Assembly (NCBI RefSeq): GCF_000377565.1
Contig: NZ_KB898355.1
Coordinates: 62,001-126,000 of the forward strand
Source of the DNA: Rhizobium sp. 2MFCol3.1
Lineage (GTDB): Bacteria > Pseudomonadota > Alphaproteobacteria > Rhizobiales > Rhizobiaceae
Direction of reading: 5' to 3'
Length of the DNA stretch: 64,000 bases
Position 1 is the stretch's first letter. Each line of letters begins with the position of its first letter. Below the pieces are notes generated by a model. The model was not told the DNA's origin. It saw only the letters and a program-made list of their open reading frames with translations, and did not search any database. The translations under genes and the position numbers were made by a program. This document shows positions 25,395 to 33,605 of this stretch, in pieces.

Positions 25395-27485
25395 ATGTCC
25401 ATACCTGCAGACTACAACAACCGCGTCTACGCCGGCGTCCTCGGCAAGCTGATCGGCGTCTATCTCGGCCGCCCGTTCGAAAACTGGCGCTACAAGGATA
25501 TTCTCCAGAAGCTCGGACCGATCACCTACTACGTCCACGAACGGCTGGGCGATCCGCTTGTCGTCACCGACGACGACGTCGGCGGCACCTTCGCCTTCCC
25601 GCGCGCGCTCGACGACTACGGCATCTCGCCCGACCTTTCCGCCGAGGATATCGGCAAGGCCTGGCTCAACTACATCATCGAGGAACGCTCGATCCTCTGG
25701 TGGGGCGGAGCCGGCAATTCGACCGAACACACGGCTTGGCTCAACCTGAAGCGCGGTATTCCCGCACCCGCCTCCGGCTCGATCGAGACCAACGGCGCAA
25801 CGGTTGCCGAGCAGATCGGCGCTCAGATTTTCATCGACGGTTGGGCGCTCGTTTCTCCAGGCAATCCGGCGCAGGCCGCAAAGCTCGCGCGTGCGGCGGG
25901 TTCCGTCAGCCACGACGGTGAAGCGGTCCACGCCGCGGTGCTTTGGGCTGCGGTGGAAGCGGAAGCCTTCGTCAGCAAGGATGTCAATCATCTGCTGGAC
26001 ACCGGCCTGTCCTATATTCCGAAGGATAGCCTGATCGCCAAGCTGGTCGCCGATATCCGCCACTGGACATCCGGCAACGAGGATTGGGAGGAAACCCGCC
26101 AGCGGATCGAAGACAACTACGGCTACGACAAATATCCGGGCAACTGCCATGTCGTTCCAAACCATGCGTTGATGATCATGGCGCTGCTGCATGCGCCGCA
26201 TGATTTCCAGCGTGGCCAGATGATCGTCAACACCTCCGGCTGGGATACCGATTGCAACGCCGGCAATCTCGGTTGCCTGCATGGCATCATGCTTGGGCTC
26301 GAGGGGCTGGACGCCGGCCCGGATTGGCGCGGCCCGGTTGCCGACCGGCTCTACATGTCGACGGCCGACGGTGGCCGCTCGATCGCCGATGCCGTCGATG
26401 TCGCTCTCTGGCTTGCCAATCTCGGTCGCAAGCTTGCCGGCGAGGCCGCCGAACCGGCGCCCAAGGACGGTGCCAAGTTCCACTTCTCGCTACCGGGTTC
26501 CGTTCAAGGCTTCCGTCCGCAAGCGGCCGATACCGCGCTCGCCGATCTCAAGGTGAGCGGCACGGGCAACGGTCTGGCGATCGATTTTTCCGCGCTTGCC
26601 GCGGGCCGCGAGGCGGCAACCACCACACCTGTGTTTACGCCGGCCGAAGTGACGAAGATGCGCACCTATGATCTGATGGCCAGCCCGCGCATTCATGCCG
26701 GCCAGGTGCTGAAGGCGCGTGTCAGTGCCGATGCAAGCAACAAGGGGATCGTTGAAGCTAAGCTGCGCATCCGTCATTATGACGGCACTGACAACCTTGT
26801 CACCATCGACATGCCGAATGGCGAGTTGCTGGCAGCCGGCGCATCCGCCTCGCTCTCGTGGACAGTGCCGGAGACCGGCTACCAGCCGATCGCCGAGGTT
26901 GGCCTAGTGCTGACGACGGCCGATGGCAGGGCGAACGGTCGTGTCGTCATCGACAGCCTGACCTGGGACGGCTGCCCGTCAGTGACCTTCCGCCGGCCCG
27001 AGGGTGCCGGCGATTTCTGGCGCCGTGCCTGGGTCAGCAATGTGCACTTCTTCTCCAAGCACTTCCCGCAGGATTTCCGCATCAGCCAGAACCGCGGCGA
27101 CGGCATGATCATGCAGGGCACGCGGGACTGGACGGATTACGCGATCGAGGCGGATTTGATGCTGCACCTCGGTGATCACGGCGGCCTGGTGTTTCGCTCG
27201 CAGGGTCAGCGCCGGTATTATGCCGCGCTTGTCACTCGTGCCGGTGAATTGCAGATCGTCAGGTGCAAGGATGAGGATCGCAAGGTTCTTGCCTCCGTCG
27301 CGCTCAACGTCGAGTTCGAGAAGACTTTCACCCTGAAGGTCTCGGCCAAGGGCGGGCATTTTGAGGCGCGCGTTGGCGATGTCCGTGTCGAAGCCGAGGA
27401 TGCGGCTTTCGCAGGTGGGTCGGCCGGCCTCATCATCCATGAAGGCGCATTGTCGGCCACGCGCATCGCAATCGGCGCAGCCTAA
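25395..27485 (+). CDS. ADP-ribosylglycohydrolase-family protein with C-terminal lectin-like region
   Basis: A 696-residue protein without signal peptide. Residues about 8-345 match the ADP-ribosylglycohydrolase (DraG/ARH) fold: GVLGKLIGVYLGRP near the start, metal-binding TDDDVGGTF (D59-D61) and GWDTDCNAGN (D284, D286). Residues from about 365 are beta-rich and include a late segment (about 545-690) resembling the LamG/DUF1080-type domain found in sugar-active proteins (IEADLMLHLGDHGGLVFRS). In a sugar importer operon it more likely hydrolyses an imported glycoside or N-riboside than protein ADP-ribose; that is inference. AAGGAG precedes the ATG. Confidence 0.82.
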   Translation: MSIPADYNNRVYAGVLGKLIGVYLGRPFENWRYKDILQKLGPITYYVHERLGDPLVVTDDDVGGTFAFPRALDDYGISPDLSAEDIGKAWLNYIIEERSILWWGGAGNSTEHTAWLNLKRGIPAPASGSIETNGATVAEQIGAQIFIDGWALVSPGNPAQAAKLARAAGSVSHDGEAVHAAVLWAAVEAEAFVSKDVNHLLDTGLSYIPKDSLIAKLVADIRHWTSGNEDWEETRQRIEDNYGYDKYPGNCHVVPNHALMIMALLHAPHDFQRGQMIVNTSGWDTDCNAGNLGCLHGIMLGLEGLDAGPDWRGPVADRLYMSTADGGRSIADAVDVALWLANLGRKLAGEAAEPAPKDGAKFHFSLPGSVQGFRPQAADTALADLKVSGTGNGLAIDFSALAAGREAATTTPVFTPAEVTKMRTYDLMASPRIHAGQVLKARVSADASNKGIVEAKLRIRHYDGTDNLVTIDMPNGELLAAGASASLSWTVPETGYQPIAEVGLVLTTADGRANGRVVIDSLTWDGCPSVTFRRPEGAGDFWRRAWVSNVHFFSKHFPQDFRISQNRGDGMIMQGTRDWTDYAIEADLMLHLGDHGGLVFRSQGQRRYYAALVTRAGELQIVRCKDEDRKVLASVALNVEFEKTFTLKVSAKGGHFEARVGDVRVEAEDAAFAGGSAGLIIHEGALSATRIAIGAA

Positions 27486-27496
27486 GGAGTGACAGG

Positions 27497-28561
27497 ATGG
27501 CCAGCGTAACAATCGACAAGGTCGTCAAGCGCTACGGAAGCGCTGAGGTCATTCACGGCATTGAGGCAACCTTCAACGAGGGCGAATTCGTCGTCCTCGT
27601 CGGCCCATCGGGCTGCGGGAAATCAACCTTGCTGCGGATGATCGCGGGCCTGGAGGAGATCTCCGGTGGTGAGATATCGATTGGCAGCAAGGTGGTGAAC
27701 AATCTGCCGCCGAAGAGCCGCGATATCTCGATGGTCTTCCAGAATTATGCGCTTTATCCGCATATGACCGTCGAGGAGAACATGGCGTTTTCGCTCACGC
27801 TGGCGGGCGCCAGCAAGGAGGAGAAGCAGAAGAAGGTGCGTGAGGCGGCCGAAATCCTCGGCCTTGTGCCGCTGCTTCAGCGCAAGCCGAAGGCCTTATC
27901 CGGCGGCCAGCGTCAGCGTGTCGCCATGGGCCGCTCGATCGTCCGTAAGCCGCAGGTCTTTCTGTTCGATGAGCCGCTTTCCAATCTCGACGCCAAGCTT
28001 CGCGTGCAAATGCGCGGCGAGATCAAGTCGCTGCATCGCCGCCTCGGGACGACGATGATCTATGTCACGCACGATCAGATCGAAGCGATGACCATGGCCG
28101 ATCGTATTGTCGTCATGCAGGCTGGCAAGATCGAGCAGGTGGGTTCGCCACTCGAGCTTTATGATCGCCCCGCGAATGCCTTCGTGGCGCAGTTCATCGG
28201 CTCTCCGGCCATGAACCTGTTTCCGGCGGTCGCCCGCTCGGGCGATCTTGTTCTGCAGACGGGCAAGGGGACGGGGCTGAAAGCGCCCGCCGGCGTCCGT
28301 GAAGGGCAGACGGTGTTGATCGGCAAGCGTCCCGAAGAAATCGCGCTCGTTGCCGAGGGCGATCTTGAGGCCGTTGTCGAGAACATCGAGCCGACGGGCG
28401 CGGAAACCTTCGTGGAGGCGCGCCTCGGCGACCAACTCGTCTCTGTCGTCTTGCGAGAGCGGCCGCAATTCGACATCGCCAGCCGGCAATACCTTTCGCT
28501 CGCCAAGGGCAGCGTGCATCTGTTCGATCAGGAGACGGGACGACGGATCGCGTCCGTATAA
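27497..28561 (+). CDS. sugar ABC transporter ATP-binding protein (UgpC/MalK type)
   Basis: A 354-residue ATPase. Walker A GPSGCGKSTLLR, signature LSGGQRQRVAMGRSI, Walker B VFLFDEPLSNLD, H-loop VTHDQIEAM, and a C-terminal TOBE-type domain. AAGGAG precedes the ATG. It ends the LacI-regulated operon; a strong inverted repeat at 28573 separates it from the convergent siderophore genes. Confidence 0.92.
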   Translation: MASVTIDKVVKRYGSAEVIHGIEATFNEGEFVVLVGPSGCGKSTLLRMIAGLEEISGGEISIGSKVVNNLPPKSRDISMVFQNYALYPHMTVEENMAFSLTLAGASKEEKQKKVREAAEILGLVPLLQRKPKALSGGQRQRVAMGRSIVRKPQVFLFDEPLSNLDAKLRVQMRGEIKSLHRRLGTTMIYVTHDQIEAMTMADRIVVMQAGKIEQVGSPLELYDRPANAFVAQFIGSPAMNLFPAVARSGDLVLQTGKGTGLKAPAGVREGQTVLIGKRPEEIALVAEGDLEAVVENIEPTGAETFVEARLGDQLVSVVLRERPQFDIASRQYLSLAKGSVHLFDQETGRRIASV

Positions 28562-28572
28562 ATCAACCAATC

Positions 28573-28612
28573 CCAACGCTCGCCCGCGCTTTGGCGCACG
28601 GCCGAGCGTTGG
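28573..28612. terminator. bidirectional terminator-like stem-loop between convergent operons
   Basis: Perfect 10-bp inverted repeat CCAACGCTCG / CGAGCGTTGG; inside it GCGC-TTTG-GCGC forms a second stem. It starts 12 bases after the plus-strand ATPase stop and lies 41 bases from the minus-strand binding-protein stop, so it can serve both directions. Confidence 0.6.
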
Positions 28613-28652
28613 CCCATGGCCAGTGCCTTCGCGCTGGCGACCCACCTCTGTC

Positions 28653-29528
28653 TCACAAAAGCGCGCTGGCAATATCCTGAAGGATTTTCGCAAGCGATGC
28701 GGTTGAGCCAAACGGCCAGTTCCGGCTTCCCGCAAGTTTCACGCCATCATTGATGACAACGGGCAGCATCGGCCACAGAGCCGCGCTTGAAAAGTCGGTC
28801 GGGACGCCGTCCGCGAGCAGAACCAGGCATGCGTCATCGCCAATAGTGGCGAGGCCTTCGAGGTCGATGGTCGTGAAGCCGAAGGGCTCGGGTGGAATAT
28901 CAAGGGCGGCGGTAAGGCCGATCCTGTCGAGAAGGCGGGCGACCGGCGCGTTGGGCGCGAAGATTCGGAGCCTCGGGACACCGGGTAGCGGCTGCGCGAC
29001 CAGGATTTTCCTGCCGCTTGCGCCGCCGGCGATCTGCGTTTTCAGCCGGTCTATCTGCTCATCGAAATCGGCGAGAAGCGCCTGTGCGGCAGGCCGACGG
29101 TCGAGGGCGTCTGCGGCGTCGCGGACATTGCCATAGACGGCGGCCAGTAGGTCGTTATCGTCTGGCTGGTCGTCGAGAAGCACTGTCGGTGCGAAGGTGC
29201 GCAGACGTGCTTCCAGCGACTGGTGCCTGAATTTCGAAGACAGGACGAGGGTCGGTGCAAGCTTGCGGATTGCTTCCAGGCTAGGCTGCTGCCGGCGGCC
29301 AATCTCGGTGGATCCGGCAAGGGCGTCGGCCTCGACGTCGACCCATTGCCGGTATCCGGCGATTTCGGCGACGCCCACCGGGTGGACACCGAGGGAGAGG
29401 CAGATCTCGGTCGCGTTCCACTCCAGTGTCACGACCCGCTCCGATTGGGCCGACAACGCCAGGGATGGTGCCACGAGCGTCGCCGCGGCACCCCAAAGGA
29501 ACGATCGCCGTCCTGTTGCTATCACCAT
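28653..29528 (-). CDS. iron-siderophore ABC transporter substrate-binding protein (FhuD/FepB type)
   Basis: A 291-residue periplasmic binding protein. The N-terminus has a twin-arginine signal (TGRRSFLWGAAATLVAPSLA), as is common for FhuD-like proteins. The mature part has the class III fold start RVVTLEWNATEICLSLGVHP. The start is ATG at 29528, overlapping the end of the TonB receptor gene by 7 bases; a longer frame reaching 29594 lies wholly inside that receptor gene. It delivers ferric siderophore to the permease/ATPase encoded on the plus strand at 32772-35554. Confidence 0.9.
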   Translation of the reverse strand: MVIATGRRSFLWGAAATLVAPSLALSAQSERVVTLEWNATEICLSLGVHPVGVAEIAGYRQWVDVEADALAGSTEIGRRQQPSLEAIRKLAPTLVLSSKFRHQSLEARLRTFAPTVLLDDQPDDNDLLAAVYGNVRDAADALDRRPAAQALLADFDEQIDRLKTQIAGGASGRKILVAQPLPGVPRLRIFAPNAPVARLLDRIGLTAALDIPPEPFGFTTIDLEGLATIGDDACLVLLADGVPTDFSSAALWPMLPVVINDGVKLAGSRNWPFGSTASLAKILQDIASALL

Positions 29529-31720
29529 TTCACGCTCAGAGTTCCCACCACGGTCAGGCCCTGGCCGTAGTAGCACTGAGTGAGCGTGTTGCAACCGGCC
29601 ACATAGGTCTTGTCACCGAGATTGTAGCCGTTCAGCTGTAACGAGTAGCGGTCGTGTTCGTAGCGGGCGAAGGCGTCCACCAGCGTGTAGCCGGGAACGA
29701 AGAAGCTGTTTTCCGAGTTGCCGGCGGTCTTGCCGACATGCCTTGCGCCGCCACCGATGGTGAGCTTTCCGTCCCAGCTGTCGGGAAGTGGAACGTCGTA
29801 GCTCACGAACAGCGACTGCTGCTCCTTCGGCACGGTATAGGGCATCTTTCCGATCTGCGAAGCCGTCTGGCTCTCCGTCACTTCGGGATTCTGCCAGCTT
29901 GCCGCCGCTGTCAGGTTGACGCCGTCCCACAGATTGGCGGTCGCCTCGATCTCGATGCCGCGCACACGCACTTCGTCGGTCTGATAGTAGACGCCGGCGA
30001 CGCGGTTGACGACGTTCTGCTGCGTTGCCTCAAACCCGGAAAGCGTGATGCTGTAGTCCTGCCCAGACGGCGCGTACTTGATGCCGACTTCCTTCAGTTC
30101 GCCCGTGGTAGGCTTCAGCGGCGTATCGCTGAGTGTCAGAACGGGCAGGAACGAGGTCGAGTAGAGTGCATAAGGCACAAGGCCGTTGTCGAACACATAG
30201 GCGGCACCGATCCGGCCGGTGAAGGCGCTCGGGCTGCTGGAATACGGCGTCGTCCTGCCGGTCGAGAGTGCGGTGCTGTCGGAATCGATGCCGACATAGT
30301 CCTGCCGACCGCTTAGCGTCAGCCTGAAGTCGCCGAGTTCCATCTGATCCTGAAGATAGATGCCGGCCTGGCGCTGAGTCTGATCAAGCCGCGTCTGCAA
30401 CGCCGCGGGTGCGACGTTGAGCCCGTATACGGGGCTGAACAGGTCGAGCGTCGGGCCGACCCGTGATCCCGTGTTATTGACCAGGTGCTGGTATTGAAGA
30501 TCGATGCCGCCGAGCAGCGTATGCTGGATGGCGCCCGTGTCGAACTTGTATTCCAGGTTTGTATCGAGCGCGAAGGCGTCGAGCGTCGGCTGGGCGTTGT
30601 AGACCGTGCGGGTGATTGTGCGCTGGTCGGCAAGCAGTCCGCTGGTAAAGAGGTTCTGGTAGTTGAGGTCGAGATAGGAGTAGCGGAAGTTCTGGCGCAG
30701 GATGAGATCGTCCGCCAGTTCGTGCTCGAAGCGGTAGCCGAGATAGGCGCTGTTCTTGTCGTAGATCGCCAGCGAGGGATCGCCGTCGGAGAAATCCGTT
30801 GGGATCGAGAGGCCAAGGCTGTTGGGCAGGACGCTGCCACGCGCCGGAATGATCGCCGGAACTTGGCCTGCGTCATCCTTCATATAGGCGCCGTAGACTG
30901 TCAGGCTGGTGCCGTTATCGGGCGCCCATTTGACGGTGGGGCTGATGGCGACGCGGTCGTTCTTGCCGAAATCGTTCTGCGCATTGCTGTCGCGGTATAT
31001 TCCCTCCAGCCGGTACGAGACGCCAGAATCCTGGCCGATCGGCCCCGTCGTGTCGAAACCGACTTCCTTCTGCTGGAAGCTGCCGAAGCGGGTATAGGCC
31101 TCGCCCTTGGCTTCATCGGAAGGGTCCTTGCTGATCATGTTGACCACGCCGCCGACGTTTGTCTGGCCAAACAGAGCGGAGCTCGGGCCGCGCAGGATAT
31201 CCACCCGGTTCAGGAAGAATGGATCGACGCGGAAGCCGGCATAGCCGCCGGGCTGGTTTGCGATCTGCGGCAGGCGCAGGCCGTCGAGATAGAGATCGGC
31301 GGGGAAGCCGCGAATGGTGAAGTAGTCCGACCGCGTGTCGTTGCCATAACGCTGGCCGTTGACGTTGGCGCTGTAGAGCAGGCTGTCGGCGACGGTCTGC
31401 ACCGCGCGATCCGTCATCGCGCCGCGTGTGACGACCGAGATCGATTGCGGCGTTTCGGCGATCGGGGTCGATGTCTTGGTCGACGAGGCGCTGTCGCGGG
31501 CGACGTAGCCGCGCTGCTCCAGCCGCGCGCCTTTCTCCGCCTTCCCACCCTCGATCACGATCTGCTTCAGCTCGGTTCCCGGCTCGTGATCTTGCGCTTG
31601 GGCTGACGTGAACGGAGCTGCGAGGATGAGGAGCGACACACCTGAAATAAGGCGGGCAGAGGTCGCGGCTATCGAGGTGAGAGCGACGGTATTCCCTCGG
31701 GAACGGCATGGATTGCGCAT
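29522..31720 (-). CDS. TonB-dependent siderophore receptor (ferrichrome type)
   Basis: A 732-residue outer-membrane receptor. Signal peptide about residues 1-42 ending near SAQAQDHE; a plug domain follows (TPQSISVVTRGAMTDRAV, then DYFTIRGFPADLYLDGLRL and RVDILRGPSSALFGQ), then a 22-strand type barrel and a C-terminal aromatic residue (VGTLSVKW). The FhuA/FpvA-like plug sequence TPQSISVV indicates a hydroxamate or similar siderophore; the exact ligand is unknown. First gene of a minus-strand pair with the binding protein, divergent from the AraC regulator. Confidence 0.92.
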   Translation of the reverse strand: MRNPCRSRGNTVALTSIAATSARLISGVSLLILAAPFTSAQAQDHEPGTELKQIVIEGGKAEKGARLEQRGYVARDSASSTKTSTPIAETPQSISVVTRGAMTDRAVQTVADSLLYSANVNGQRYGNDTRSDYFTIRGFPADLYLDGLRLPQIANQPGGYAGFRVDPFFLNRVDILRGPSSALFGQTNVGGVVNMISKDPSDEAKGEAYTRFGSFQQKEVGFDTTGPIGQDSGVSYRLEGIYRDSNAQNDFGKNDRVAISPTVKWAPDNGTSLTVYGAYMKDDAGQVPAIIPARGSVLPNSLGLSIPTDFSDGDPSLAIYDKNSAYLGYRFEHELADDLILRQNFRYSYLDLNYQNLFTSGLLADQRTITRTVYNAQPTLDAFALDTNLEYKFDTGAIQHTLLGGIDLQYQHLVNNTGSRVGPTLDLFSPVYGLNVAPAALQTRLDQTQRQAGIYLQDQMELGDFRLTLSGRQDYVGIDSDSTALSTGRTTPYSSSPSAFTGRIGAAYVFDNGLVPYALYSTSFLPVLTLSDTPLKPTTGELKEVGIKYAPSGQDYSITLSGFEATQQNVVNRVAGVYYQTDEVRVRGIEIEATANLWDGVNLTAAASWQNPEVTESQTASQIGKMPYTVPKEQQSLFVSYDVPLPDSWDGKLTIGGGARHVGKTAGNSENSFFVPGYTLVDAFARYEHDRYSLQLNGYNLGDKTYVAGCNTLTQCYYGQGLTVVGTLSVKW

Positions 31721-31828
31721 GAAGAAGACCTGATTTTCAACTCTGGGACCCGACGCTGGCGGATCGATCGGAAGCCGACGGCGCGACCGCTTGATGAAGC
31801 GGCTGAGTCATCGGATTGCGATTTAAGT

Positions 31829-31843
31829 AGACTTTTTAACTCA
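31829..31843. promoter_or_regulatory. possible iron-responsive (RirA-type) box in the divergent promoter
   Basis: On the minus strand the sequence reads TGAGTTAAAAAGTCT, which fits the rhizobial iron-responsive motif TGA-N9-TCA except for the last base. It lies about 110 bases upstream of the receptor start in the AT-rich part of the divergent intergenic region. This is a weak motif and the assignment rests mostly on context. Confidence 0.25.
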
Positions 31844-31920
31844 ATATTGTCAGGTCAATCTTCGACGCGTACGGGCCATATTGTCGCCCGTTCGGGCCGG
31901 ATTGCGATTTTCGATACCAG

Positions 31921-32775
31921 ATGGGCCAATGCATGAGTTTCACAAGAACCGATGTTCGGACTATGCCTCCGCAAAAGCGGCGTGAGAACACGTTGCCTAG
32001 CGACCGAAGTGGGGAAAGGGAAGATCGTTTGAAGCGTTGGCCTCGCGCAATTGACCTGCAGAATGTGCCGCGGCCGGTTGCCGCGATGGCGCGGTCCTAT
32101 GAGGGGAGCTTCGATTTCGGCTGGCATAGTCATCGTCGCGGCGAACTGCTTCAGGTGATCGACGGCTTCATGACGGCGCGTGTATCCGGCGCCTCCTTCA
32201 TCATCCCGAGCGGTCACGGATTGCTTGTTGCGCCGGCGGTTCCCCATGCCGTGGTCGCCCATGGTCGAGTCACCATGCACTCGCTTTATATCGAACCCGG
32301 CATTGCCGCGCGGCTGAACTGGGATCCTGTTCGCGTCGTACCAAGCTCCAGCCTGCTCTCGGCTGCCGTGGAGGCGCTGCTGGCAGAGCCGGTGCTTTAT
32401 GATGAAGATGGGCGAGGCGGACACCTTGTCGCGCTCATATTGGACGAGATCGCAAATGCTGCGGAAAGCGGCTTCGCGCTGCCCGAGCCGACCGACAAGA
32501 GGTTGCAGCGCCTTTGCACCGATCTGCAAAGTGCACCCGCCATCGATCTCGATATCGACAACTGGGCCGACAAGCTCGGCATGAGCCGGCGAACCATGAC
32601 CCGCAAGTTCAGGAGCGAGACCGGGATGAGCTTTGCCGAATGGCGCCGACGGCTACGTATTGCGCATGTGCTCAGACGCCGGGCCGAAGGCGCCAAGCTG
32701 GAGGAGGCCGCGCTCGACGTCGGCTATAGCAGCGTTTCGGCACTTCGCCGTGCGATCCGGGACGCAATCGCGTGA
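31921..32775 (+). CDS. AraC-family transcriptional regulator
   Basis: A 284-residue regulator. The N-terminal half has a cupin-like effector domain (FDFGWHSHRRGELLQVIDG, PSGHGLLVAPAVPHAV). The C-terminal 90 residues carry the AraC DNA-binding pair, with LDIDNWADKLGMSRRTMTRK as the first helix-turn-helix and AALDVGYSSVSALRRAIR as the second. Start uncertain: ATG 31921, 31933 or 31963, none with a clear ribosome site. Divergent from the siderophore receptor and overlapping the ATPase gene by 4 bases, so it is cotranscribed with the importer and probably activates the receptor when siderophore is present. Confidence 0.85.
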   Translation: MGQCMSFTRTDVRTMPPQKRRENTLPSDRSGEREDRLKRWPRAIDLQNVPRPVAAMARSYEGSFDFGWHSHRRGELLQVIDGFMTARVSGASFIIPSGHGLLVAPAVPHAVVAHGRVTMHSLYIEPGIAARLNWDPVRVVPSSSLLSAAVEALLAEPVLYDEDGRGGHLVALILDEIANAAESGFALPEPTDKRLQRLCTDLQSAPAIDLDIDNWADKLGMSRRTMTRKFRSETGMSFAEWRRRLRIAHVLRRRAEGAKLEEAALDVGYSSVSALRRAIRDAIA

Positions 32776-33605
32776 CCGGCATCGTGCAGAAACAGCCGAT
32801 CGTCGAAGCGCGCGGATTGTCGGTGACCTTCCAGGAGAAGGACGCGCTGGCGCGGGTGACGGTCGATATTCTGCCGGGGCGAATAACGGCGATCTGCGGC
32901 GCCAACGGTTCCGGCAAGAGTACGCTGATGAAATGTCTGGCCGGCTTGGAGACGCCGAGCGCGGGCGAGATCGCCCTCATGGGTCGGCCGCTTGCCGATT
33001 ACACGCGCCAGGAGATCGCCCGGCAAGTGGCGGTCGTCGGTCAAAATCCCGAGGTGCCCGCCGGCTTCAATGTCCGCGAACTCGTCGCCCAGGGGCGCTA
33101 TCCCCATCTGCCCTGGCTAGGGCGTCCAGGGCGTGGAGATAACGAGGCGGTCGATGCGGCGATGGCGCGCGTGGGAATGGAAGAGCTGCAGGGCCGTGAG
33201 GTCGCGACATTGTCCGGCGGCGAGCGCCAGCGGGCATGGCTTGCGATGGCACTGGCCCAGGCGCCACGCGTGTTGTTTCTCGATGAGCCGACAAGCTTCC
33301 TCGACATTCGCCACCAGTCGGAGTTGCTGCGCCTGCTTCGACAATTGAACCATCGAGACCATTTGACGATCGTGGTGGTCCTCCACGACCTCAACCAGGT
33401 GATGGACATAGCCGATGACGTTGTTCTCATGCAGGGCGGCCGGATATTGGCATCCGGTCCGACGGCGGATGTGCTGACGCCCGTCCTCATGAGCGATGCC
33501 TTCGACTGCAGGGTCGATCTCGTACCCCACCCGCGAGACGGGCGTCCGTTCTGTCTGGTCGACTGGACGTTCGACGATGCTGATGAGAAACAGGTGGCGC
33601 GGTGA
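32772..33605 (+). CDS. iron-siderophore ABC transporter ATP-binding protein (FhuC type)
   Basis: A 277-residue ATPase. Walker A GANGSGKSTLMKCL, signature LSGGERQRAWLAMAL, Walker B RVLFLDEPTSFLD, H-loop VVLHDLNQVMDIADD, all typical of the iron-siderophore (FecE/FhuC) subfamily. GTG start at 32772 overlaps the AraC stop (GTGA), and its own stop overlaps the permease start in the same way, so the three genes are translationally chained. Confidence 0.92.
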   Translation: MTGIVQKQPIVEARGLSVTFQEKDALARVTVDILPGRITAICGANGSGKSTLMKCLAGLETPSAGEIALMGRPLADYTRQEIARQVAVVGQNPEVPAGFNVRELVAQGRYPHLPWLGRPGRGDNEAVDAAMARVGMEELQGREVATLSGGERQRAWLAMALAQAPRVLFLDEPTSFLDIRHQSELLRLLRQLNHRDHLTIVVVLHDLNQVMDIADDVVLMQGGRILASGPTADVLTPVLMSDAFDCRVDLVPHPRDGRPFCLVDWTFDDADEKQVAR

